From JBBTXM01 sp038062255 (GTDB lineage: Bacteria > Patescibacteriota > Minisyncoccia > UBA11713 > 2-01-FULL-45-33), in NCBI GenBank assembly GCA_038062255.1, contig JBBTXM010000003.1:1-24737 (forward strand): a stretch of DNA of 24,737 bases, written 5' to 3'. Below the pieces are notes generated by a model. That model was given only the letters and a program-made list of their open reading frames with translations. It was not told where the DNA came from and ran no database searches. Of the stretch, positions 14,837 through 20,652 are shown in pieces (positions within the stretch are counted from its first letter, which is position 1; the number at the start of each line of letters is the position of its first letter). The position numbers were made by a program, and so were the translations under genes.

Positions 14837-14847
14837 TTTGTTAATCT
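14819..14847 (+). promoter_or_regulatory. Promoter of the NUDIX gene, with a strong ribosome binding site downstream
   Basis: TTGACT (14819-14824, inside the end of the reductase gene) and TAATCT (14842-14847) are separated by 17 bases. GGGAGGAGG (14868-14876) is an almost ideal ribosome binding site five bases before the GTG at 14882, and decides that start. Confidence 0.6.
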
Positions 14848-14881
14848 CCTTTTAGAAAGTAAGGTTAGGGAGGAGGCTATT

Positions 14882-15586
14882 GTGCCAAAGTGCCAAAATT
14901 GCGGAAATTTGATGGTTAGAGCGGATATGTACGATCCAGAGGGTGTGGTTCCATTAACAATAGTTACAATTGAAGAAAAGCCGTGGGCTTGCATCAGTTC
15001 TGTTTGCAAGGATAGTTCGCAAAATCAGCCAGAAAGGAGAAGTGTAATGCTGAAAATATTTATTGAAGATGGTTTCCCGTTTGAAAAGGAACCGGTTTGG
15101 TTGGATGACAAATCTTATTCCGATGCCATATCTTCGTTGGTGTTTGTGTGCACTGACACTGTTGTGATATGCGAAGGTAAAATTTTCCTGGCAAAGCGTC
15201 GAAACGAACCGATGGCGGATTGGTGGGTGATTGGAGGAAGAATGAAATTCGGAGAGATGCCGGATGCGTCTGCGACAAGGTGTTTTAAGCGAGAAACAAA
15301 GCTTGCGATACCGCCTCACCGGTTTGAGCAGTTCGGTATTTATATGGTGTTTTGGAAGACAAGAGCGCAGGAACCGCGTAATGCTGGAACGCATTCTCTC
15401 AACATTCTTTTTGCTCTTGAGCTTACCGAAGAAGAACTAAAGTCAATTTGTCTTGATGAAAAAGAGTATACCAAAGAAACATTGCTTTTATATCCAAATC
15501 AGCTAAATAAATTGATTAAAGAAGAAAAAATTCATCGATACTTTGGAGCAGTTTTAACGGATCTTATAAATCAAAATATAATATAG
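14882..15586 (+). CDS. NUDIX hydrolase, GDP-mannose mannosyl hydrolase type, with N-terminal zinc-ribbon-like region
   Basis: Residues 1-45 hold CxxC (4, 7) and a second Cys pair (37, 42), a possible zinc ribbon. The NUDIX domain follows (about 82-220). Its box departs from the consensus: G119, E125, R133 and E138 are kept, but the REUXEE pattern reads RCFKRE. E. coli GDP-mannose mannosyl hydrolase (Gmm) has the same pattern of losses (RLTMAE), and WWVIGGRM resembles its WFVPGGR. So hydrolysis of a GDP-sugar is a sound guess, supported by gmd nearby. The GTG start is fixed by a strong ribosome binding site. The gene has its own promoter and terminator, so it is a separate transcription unit within the sugar genes. 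Confidence 0.75.
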   Translation: MPKCQNCGNLMVRADMYDPEGVVPLTIVTIEEKPWACISSVCKDSSQNQPERRSVMLKIFIEDGFPFEKEPVWLDDKSYSDAISSLVFVCTDTVVICEGKIFLAKRRNEPMADWWVIGGRMKFGEMPDASATRCFKRETKLAIPPHRFEQFGIYMVFWKTRAQEPRNAGTHSLNILFALELTEEELKSICLDEKEYTKETLLLYPNQLNKLIKEEKIHRYFGAVLTDLINQNII

Positions 15587-15590
15587 AGTT

Positions 15591-15617
15591 AAACCCTCCC
15601 CATGCGGAGGGTTTTTT
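15591..15617 (+). terminator. Rho-independent terminator after the NUDIX gene
   Basis: AACCCTCC (15592-15599) pairs with GGAGGGTT (15606-15613) around a six-base loop, followed by a run of T. Confidence 0.85.
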
Positions 15618-15636
15618 GCAACAAGTTTGGATTGGT

Positions 15637-15671
15637 TTGAGTTTATTTAATGTTACAAGTAACATTAATTT
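15637..15671 (+). promoter_or_regulatory. Leaderless-type promoter with overlapping palindromic operator, before the ColD-like gene
   Basis: TTGAGT (15637-15642) and TAACAT (15660-15665) are 17 bases apart; the ATG at 15672 follows six bases after the -10 box and has no ribosome binding site. A perfect palindrome with 10-bp arms, TTAATGTTAC (15647-15656), AA, GTAACATTAA (15659-15668), covers the -10 box and reaches to three bases before the ATG. It is well placed for a repressor (inference). Confidence 0.55.
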
Positions 15672-16874
15672 ATGAAGAAAGTTAGGCGGCAAATAGGGGT
15701 TGGGGGCGGGGTGATTTCTCCTTATGCCAAAATATTGGTAAATAAGGTTTTAGATTCTGGAAGGCTTTCTTATGGCCCATTTTTGCGCAAGTTTGAGGAA
15801 GAATTCGGCAAGCTTTGCGATAGGAAATTTACAATATCCGCCAACAGCGGAACTAGCGCCCTGCAAGTTGCTATACATGCTCTAAAAGAACTCGATTGCT
15901 GGAAAGACGGCGATGAAATTTTGGTACCGGCGGTTACTTTTGTCGCGTCCTCAAACACCATTATGCAAAATAACCTCAAGCCTGTTTTTGTAGATGTGGA
16001 TTCAAAAATGTACCACATTGATGCCAAAAAAATTGAGAAAAAAATTACTTCGCGAACCCGCGCCATAATGCCGGTGCATTTGTTTGGAATTTCGTGCGAC
16101 ATGAACCCGATTTTGGCTTTGGCAAAAAAGCATAAGTTGCGGATTATAGAAGATTCCTGCGAGGCTGTTGGAGTAAAGTACCACGGCAAAATGGTTGGTT
16201 CCCTTGGCGATGTCGCTTGTTTTTCAACTTATATGGCACACCTTGTTACAACAGGTGTTGGCGGATTTGCAGCCACAAACGACCCAGCTCTCGCTGTAAA
16301 AATCAGAAGTTTGGTAAACCACGGCCGTGATTCGATTTATATAGCTGCCGATGACGATAAAAACGTTACTGGTAAAGCGAAATTTGCCATGGCTGACAGA
16401 AGGTTTTCTTTTGAGTCCGTGGGGTATAGTTATAGGCTTACGGAATTTGAAGGCGCTTTGGGTGTAGCGGCTGTAAAAGAATTTGCAAAAAATCTCCGTA
16501 CCCGCCAAAGCTACGCGGATTATTTGATAAAAAAATTAACTCCCTTTAAAAAATTTTTACAGCTTCCTTCGTGGCCATCGCATTCCGAACACGCGTTTAT
16601 GATGTTCCCGTTGGTTTTAAAAGACGATAAAATTTCTCGCGATAGCCTAATTCACTATTTGGAGGATCACAATGTGGAAACAAGGTATTTATTGCCTTTA
16701 ATCAACCAGCCGATTTATATAAAGCTTTTCGGAAATTTGGAACCTAAATATCCTGTGGCAGCAAATCTTAATAAAAACGGATTTTACATTGGCTGCCATC
16801 CGGAAATGAAAAAACCCCATTTGGACTATATTGCAAAAGTATTTGAAAACTTTTTTAAACAATACGTAAAATGA
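15672..16874 (+). CDS. DegT-fold PLP enzyme with His in place of the PLP lysine; ColD-like 3-dehydratase candidate
   Basis: The fold and most motifs are those of DegT/DnrJ/EryC1 sugar aminotransferases: ANSGTSALQVAI, PAVTFVASSNTI, FVDVD, PVHLFG, and IIEDSCEA, whose Asp (161) contacts the PLP ring nitrogen. The position of the Schiff-base lysine, however, is His 190 in STYMAHLVTTGVGG (codon CAC at 16239-16241). GDP-4-keto-6-deoxy-D-mannose 3-dehydratase (ColD) has His at this place (His188 in E. coli) and removes the C3 hydroxyl instead of adding an amino group. With gmd two genes upstream, the likely substrate is GDP-4-keto-6-deoxymannose. The C-terminal part (EHAFMMFPLVL, NVETRYLLPLINQ) is normal for the fold. 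It is followed by a methyltransferase with ATGA overlap. Confidence is high for the family and moderate for the reaction. Confidence 0.85.
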   Translation: MKKVRRQIGVGGGVISPYAKILVNKVLDSGRLSYGPFLRKFEEEFGKLCDRKFTISANSGTSALQVAIHALKELDCWKDGDEILVPAVTFVASSNTIMQNNLKPVFVDVDSKMYHIDAKKIEKKITSRTRAIMPVHLFGISCDMNPILALAKKHKLRIIEDSCEAVGVKYHGKMVGSLGDVACFSTYMAHLVTTGVGGFAATNDPALAVKIRSLVNHGRDSIYIAADDDKNVTGKAKFAMADRRFSFESVGYSYRLTEFEGALGVAAVKEFAKNLRTRQSYADYLIKKLTPFKKFLQLPSWPSHSEHAFMMFPLVLKDDKISRDSLIHYLEDHNVETRYLLPLINQPIYIKLFGNLEPKYPVAANLNKNGFYIGCHPEMKKPHLDYIAKVFENFFKQYVK

Positions 16875-17584
16875 CATATATCTCCTCTGAGCGAATGCGC
16901 GAAGAAAATATTTCGTACGAGAATATAGATAAAAACGTAAAAGACCGCACTACCTGGGCTGTGGGGACCGGAGTGCTTGCCGAGACTGTAAAAAAGTACG
17001 ATATTTCCGGTTCCGCGCTTGATTTGGGTTGTGGGAACGGTAAAACTTTGCTTTCGCTGGGAGAAAATTTTTCCGAACTTAACGGCATTGATATTTTGGA
17101 TATTTTGTCTCCGGAGGCAAAATCAAAAGTAAAGTTTGCTTCTGCGGATTTGAATTTCGAAAAACTTCCTCACTCGGAAAATTCTTTGGATTTGGTAACA
17201 GCTTTTCAAATAATCGAGCATTTGGAAAATCCGTTTTTGGTGATGCGCGAAGCGTTTAGGGTTTTGCGCCCCGGCAAGATTTTTATGTTTAGCGTGCCGA
17301 ATCCTTTCAACATTTCTTTCCGGCTGAAATTTCTAATGACAGGCAACATGCCTCCGTGGACAGAAAAAAACCACCATCTTTTGTTTCTGACAAACAATGT
17401 TTTTAAAAAAACATATCTCGCCCATTTTGATTTGTTGGAAGCCGTGTACCAGCGCGGGTCGATTCCAATGTGGGGGAGGCTTCGTTCAGTTTTCGGCAAA
17501 AAATTCATAAAAAAACACGCAATGGTCCTCCCGCGCGGAAAACTATTCGGCCGAGCCGTGTGTTATATTCTGCGAAAAAAATAA
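16871..17584 (+). CDS. Class I SAM-dependent methyltransferase
   Basis: Residues 49-58 (ALDLGCGNGK) are the SAM-binding glycine loop; GIDIL is the acidic strand 2; LDLVTAFQIIEHLENP is motif IV of the UbiE/Methyltransf_11 group, with MREAFRVLRPGKIFMFSVPN after it. The C-terminal third is basic and less conserved. It starts within the stop codon of the ColD-like gene (ATGA), so a role in O-methylation of the same sugar or of the glycan is likely (inference). Length (237) is usual for the family. No membrane segment. The acceptor is not evident from the sequence. Confidence 0.85.
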   Translation: MTYISSERMREENISYENIDKNVKDRTTWAVGTGVLAETVKKYDISGSALDLGCGNGKTLLSLGENFSELNGIDILDILSPEAKSKVKFASADLNFEKLPHSENSLDLVTAFQIIEHLENPFLVMREAFRVLRPGKIFMFSVPNPFNISFRLKFLMTGNMPPWTEKNHHLLFLTNNVFKKTYLAHFDLLEAVYQRGSIPMWGRLRSVFGKKFIKKHAMVLPRGKLFGRAVCYILRKK

Positions 17585-17601
17585 TGTGCTAATTTTATCT
17601 T

Positions 17602-17623
17602 CCTTAATTCGCACGAATTAGGG
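17602..17623. promoter_or_regulatory. Palindrome in the spacer between the methyltransferase and a GT4 gene
   Basis: CCTTAATTCG (17602-17611), CA, CGAATTAGGG (17614-17623): 10-base arms with one T-G mismatch. No T-run follows, so it does not look like a terminator; a protein-binding site is more likely. TATATT (17637-17642) downstream could be a -10 box, but no good -35 box is seen. The rest of the 112-base spacer shows nothing else. Confidence 0.4.
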
Positions 17624-17696
17624 ATGGACAGCGGATTATATTTGTGTTCAGAGGTCTGGAAACGGGCTTCTTTTTGTTTGTGTTTAATAAGGATAG

Positions 17697-18821
17697 ATGA
17701 ATATCGCGATAATAATCCGCAGGCTAAATGTAAAAGGCGGGGCGCAGAGGCAGGCGCTTTCTTTGGCGCGCGAACTCAAAAATATGGGGCACAATGTTGT
17801 GCTTTATACTTTTTTTTACGACAAAGAAAAGTGCTTTGATGATTTGCTTGATGGAATGGCCGTATTTGCAAGCAATCTGGCGGATCCAAAAAGACTCTCG
17901 GAGCTTATCGACCCAAACACGGATGTTTTAAATCCGCACGACCAAGAAGCTTATAAAGTCGCATATTTTTTTAAAAAAGGCGTAAAAAATATTCCCTCTA
18001 TCTGGATGATGAATGATGTTCCCAGCAAGGACTTTGGATTTTGGAAAGAATCGCAATTCAACCCGCTCTTGCGGCGTTCGTTTGCTAAAGCGGTTTACCA
18101 CAAAATTTATGATTTTTTGGATTCTCGGTTTATTAAGGCGCAGGAAAAAATAACTGTTTTGGACGACTGGAATAAACGGCTTGTGCGGGAGCATTTCGGC
18201 AAAAACGCGGTTGTCACGCGAAGCGGGCTTGATATTGATAAGTTTAAATTCAACGAACACAAAACAGGGGGCAGCAAGGGAGTGAAACTTTTAACGACCG
18301 GAATTTTTTTCCCCCACAGGCGGTTTGAGGATTTAATAATCGCCGTTTCTTTAATCCCCCAAGCAGAGCTTACGATAGTTGGGGATACTAGTAACGACAA
18401 AAAATATTATGAAAAACTAAAAAATTTAGAGGGTTCTTTGGGCGTGGCAGATAGAATAAGATTTTTGGGCAAAGTGTCTGACCAAGAGTTGGTTGAGGCG
18501 TATAAATCCCACGATATATTCGTATTTCCAAACCATTTGCAGACTTGGGGATTGGCGGTGTTTGAGGCGATGGCTTGCGGGATTCCAGTTATTTTGTCGC
18601 GCACAACAGGCGCCTCCGAAGTGGTAACAGACCGCAAAAACTCGATGCTGATAAATCCCAAAACTCCGGAGGAAATAAAAAAAGCGGTTATCGAGCTTGC
18701 CTCAAATCCCGATTTTTATTCTTCAATTTCCCGCAACGCTCGAAAGTTCGTGGAAGAAAACATCAGCTGGAAAAGATATGCCAAAAGTATGCTCGAAGTT
18801 TTCAACTCGGCGAGGTATTGA
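17697..18821 (+). CDS. GT4-family glycosyltransferase (374 aa)
   Basis: A GT-B enzyme with the N-terminal RRLNVKGGAQRQ acceptor loop, TRSGLDIDKF linker, TTGIFFPHRRFEDLI donor motif, and the C-terminal FPNHLQTWGLAVFEAMACGIPVI region. The first Glu of EX7E is Gln (Q282 to E290), seen in a subgroup of GT4 proteins with the QTWGL motif, so the enzyme is probably still active but may handle its donor differently. AAGGA (17689-17693) precedes the ATG by three bases. Its stop codon overlaps the -35 box of the next gene's promoter. Specificity is unknown. Confidence 0.88.
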   Translation: MNIAIIIRRLNVKGGAQRQALSLARELKNMGHNVVLYTFFYDKEKCFDDLLDGMAVFASNLADPKRLSELIDPNTDVLNPHDQEAYKVAYFFKKGVKNIPSIWMMNDVPSKDFGFWKESQFNPLLRRSFAKAVYHKIYDFLDSRFIKAQEKITVLDDWNKRLVREHFGKNAVVTRSGLDIDKFKFNEHKTGGSKGVKLLTTGIFFPHRRFEDLIIAVSLIPQAELTIVGDTSNDKKYYEKLKNLEGSLGVADRIRFLGKVSDQELVEAYKSHDIFVFPNHLQTWGLAVFEAMACGIPVILSRTTGASEVVTDRKNSMLINPKTPEEIKKAVIELASNPDFYSSISRNARKFVEENISWKRYAKSMLEVFNSARY

Positions 18822-18847
18822 CAACTTCCACTTACAAATGTTATGTT
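18818..18847 (+). promoter_or_regulatory. Strong promoter of the zinc-finger-like gene
   Basis: A perfect TTGACA (18818-18823) overlaps the TGA stop of the GT4 gene; after 18 bases comes TATGTT (18842-18847) with an extended TG (18839-18840). AGGAGGG (18874-18880) is a strong ribosome binding site four bases before the ATG at 18885. Confidence 0.7.
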
Positions 18848-18884
18848 GGTTTTGGATTTGAAATACTCGAAGTAGGAGGGTTTA

Positions 18885-19493
18885 ATGAGGTTGGTCACTC
18901 TGGCATCTTTAACAAAAAAGTGGAAAAACACAGTAAAAAACTGGGTACAATGTACGAATCTTAATTCAATCGGCGAATGTATGTATATGATTAGCAACGA
19001 TGTTTGTTTCTACAATCACGGAGACATTCCTTCTAAACCCACAAAAACGGATGTAAAAAGAAAAAACGCCAAAATTCGAAAAGATAATATTGTTGTTGAA
19101 AAATTAAAACCCATAACAATTGTGGCTGGCAAAGAAAAATTTCAGTTGCTTAAGTGTACCCGTTGCAGTTTGGTTTTTTCAGACAAATATTTTTCTCTTG
19201 ACCACAAATGCAATCCTTCCAAAAAAAATCTTGTGAGAGATGTTGCAGAATTTAAGCAAGAGGTTGTATTCAGAGATATGCAAAACCGCGATCACTTTTT
19301 TATTTTACGTGAAGCGTCAGGGAATTTTGAAGTCAAATTATATGGTGATTGTCGGAAACGCTTGGTGAAAGGAAGGGGTGGAGATTTCATTGCCAAAATT
19401 AAGTACAAATCCCACGATATGGGGAAAGAGTTTGTTTTACGAAGAAAGGATTTTCTAAAAAAACTGGAGAATAATGAGTTAGTTTCGGTGTAA
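18885..19493 (+). CDS. Unknown basic protein with a CCHC zinc-finger-like motif (202 aa)
   Basis: I do not recognise this family. A possible zinc-binding motif is C91-x2-C94-x12-H107-x-C109. Other Cys residues (23, 32, 41) lie in the N-terminal part. The protein is very rich in Lys and Arg, especially at 50-70, 152-165 and 185-193, and has no membrane segment or signal peptide, so binding to nucleic acid is possible (inference). The C-terminal third is predicted by eye to be beta-rich. The ATG at 18885 is fixed by a strong ribosome binding site, and the gene has its own promoter and terminator. Neighbours are glycan genes with which it shares no obvious function. Confidence 0.75.
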   Translation: MRLVTLASLTKKWKNTVKNWVQCTNLNSIGECMYMISNDVCFYNHGDIPSKPTKTDVKRKNAKIRKDNIVVEKLKPITIVAGKEKFQLLKCTRCSLVFSDKYFSLDHKCNPSKKNLVRDVAEFKQEVVFRDMQNRDHFFILREASGNFEVKLYGDCRKRLVKGRGGDFIAKIKYKSHDMGKEFVLRRKDFLKKLENNELVSV

Positions 19494-19506
19494 TTTTTAA
19501 AGCAAC

Positions 19507-19542
19507 AAAGAGCTGATAAATGTATCAGCTCTTTTTCTTTTT
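19507..19542 (+). terminator. Rho-independent terminator after the zinc-finger-like gene
   Basis: A perfect 12-bp stem AAAGAGCTGATA (19507-19518) with TATCAGCTCTTT (19523-19534) and a four-base loop, followed by TTCTTTTT. It may also serve the opposite strand weakly for the dioxygenase gene. Confidence 0.9.
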
Positions 19543-19550
19543 GAGCGTTA

Positions 19551-19559
19551 TGCTATAAT
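19551..19559 (+). promoter_or_regulatory. Extended -10 promoter in front of the HicB remnant
   Basis: TGC directly before TATAAT (19554-19559) is a perfect extended -10 box, eight bases before the ATG at 19568. The -35 zone falls in the T-run of the preceding terminator. Confidence 0.45.
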
Positions 19560-19567
19560 TAATTAAC

Positions 19568-19675
19568 ATGAAAAGCATCATTCAATTTCACGTTTATAAA
19601 AGCAACGATCGCTATGTGGTAGAGGGTGCCGATTTGGCTGTTGTAACGGAAGGAAAAACCTTTAGTTTTAACTAA
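19568..19675 (+). pseudogene. Truncated HicB-like antitoxin family protein (35 codons)
   Basis: The reading frame opens with MKSIIQFHVYKSNDRYVVEG and continues ADLAVVTEGKTFSFN before a TAA. This matches from memory the first 30 or so residues of HicB-like proteins (MKxIIQFxIYKG, YYVAEGVDLPIVTQGKT), which are normally about 70 residues or more; the helix that should follow GKT is absent. No HicA toxin gene is adjacent. A perfect extended -10 box lies upstream, so the fragment may still be transcribed. I read it as a decayed gene; a short functional peptide is possible but less likely. It lies in the 193-base gap between the zinc-finger-like gene and the dioxygenase gene. Confidence 0.65.
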
Positions 19676-19686
19676 TTTTGAATAAC

Positions 19687-20625
19687 CTAGTATTTGTAAA
19701 CCTTTTTGCCGATTCGGTTGAAGTTGTCGAGAGCGTATTTCTGGGCGGGGGAAAAGCTGGTTTCGGCAAGAATTTTTCGGAAGTTTTCCGGATATTTGTA
19801 TCTAAGCGGCCACATAGATGCCGAAGATGAATAACCCAATGTCAGCATTATGCGTTCTTTGGAAATCGCGTGCCCTCCGCGGTGTATCCCGCGTGTATCG
19901 CAGAAAATTACCGTGCCGGCCGTTCCAGCGCAGGCTTTTATGGCGTTTTGCGGAATTATTTTTTTTACTTCCTCAGGAGGGGGAAGAGATCCTCGTGGCG
20001 GTTGAGGCGGGAAAAGATTGCCCCATTTTCCTTCGTAATGCGTTTCGGGGATATACACGAATGGCCCGCTCTGGTCGTCCACGTCATTTAAATACATGAA
20101 AATTTTCACCATTTTTTTGTCTTCCGGGTCTCGGTGCCACCTCATGGATTGCACCGCTTTTGATTCCTCGCCTTGGGGCATCGTTTTGTTGAGAGTAAAA
20201 TAATTGAATTTGGAAAACATTCCCATGTACGAATTTACTATTCCCAAAATTTTATTTTCTAGCGCGAGGCGCACGAAAGAGTTTTTTAAATCAAGAAGCG
20301 GGTAATCGTCAAAATAAAATCTCAAAAATTCTTTATTTGTTTTGACCCCGGCGTTTTTTTCAAGACCGCGCGCTTCAGACGCGAGTTTGGCCAAAATATC
20401 CTGCCCCGGAAATAATTCGCCTATATGGGCGATAGCGATGCCATTTTTTTTGAGGTCACTTGCGATTCTCTCGGATATGTTATCAAGTTTTGGACGGTAT
20501 TTTTTGTGCAGATTTACCGCTTTGCTATTTAAGGCAAGCCATATTGGCAAGGCGTTGCGGGCCCTATAGTAGGCTCTAATTGCGGCTTTTGCTGGCTTTT
20601 TGGCCAAAGAAAATATTAACGGCAT
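19687..20625 (-). CDS. Phytanoyl-CoA dioxygenase (PhyH)-like Fe(II)/2-oxoglutarate oxygenase
   Basis: The iron-binding facial triad is visible: HRD (His 164, Asp 166) in MRWHRDPED and the distal His 248 in DTRGIHRGGHA, followed by Arg 258 in KERIMLTLGY, which would bind 2-oxoglutarate. The jelly-roll core (about 100-270) is of normal PhyH size; the first 60 residues are a basic, partly hydrophobic extension. Members of this family hydroxylate lipids, sugars or small molecules; next to surface-glycan genes, a sugar or lipid modification is likely (inference). The gene is read opposite to its neighbours and shares a 27-base intergenic space with the next gene. TATAAC six bases before the ATG is its probable -10 box. 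Confidence 0.82.
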   Translation of the reverse strand: MPLIFSLAKKPAKAAIRAYYRARNALPIWLALNSKAVNLHKKYRPKLDNISERIASDLKKNGIAIAHIGELFPGQDILAKLASEARGLEKNAGVKTNKEFLRFYFDDYPLLDLKNSFVRLALENKILGIVNSYMGMFSKFNYFTLNKTMPQGEESKAVQSMRWHRDPEDKKMVKIFMYLNDVDDQSGPFVYIPETHYEGKWGNLFPPQPPRGSLPPPEEVKKIIPQNAIKACAGTAGTVIFCDTRGIHRGGHAISKERIMLTLGYSSSASMWPLRYKYPENFRKILAETSFSPAQKYALDNFNRIGKKVYKY

Positions 20626-20652
20626 ACATTAGTTATAGTTATTATATAATAA
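20626..20652. promoter_or_regulatory. Very short divergent promoter region
   Basis: On the minus strand TATAAC (20637-20632) is six bases before the dioxygenase ATG. On the plus strand TATAAT (20645-20650) precedes the ATG at 20653 by two bases and a second in-frame ATG at 20662 by eleven. No ribosome binding site is visible on either side. Confidence 0.4.

Noticed and set aside
17624..17839. 71-codon forward frame overlapping the start of the GT4 gene at 17697
   Set aside because: Out of frame with a clear GT4 protein, Cys/Arg-rich product and no ribosome binding site.
19968..20012. Pro-rich PPQPPRGSLPPPEE stretch in the dioxygenase, resembling the peptide of the 7591-7671 element
   Set aside because: The DNA has only short, poor inverted repeats here, and loops of this kind occur naturally between the HxD and distal His of PhyH proteins.
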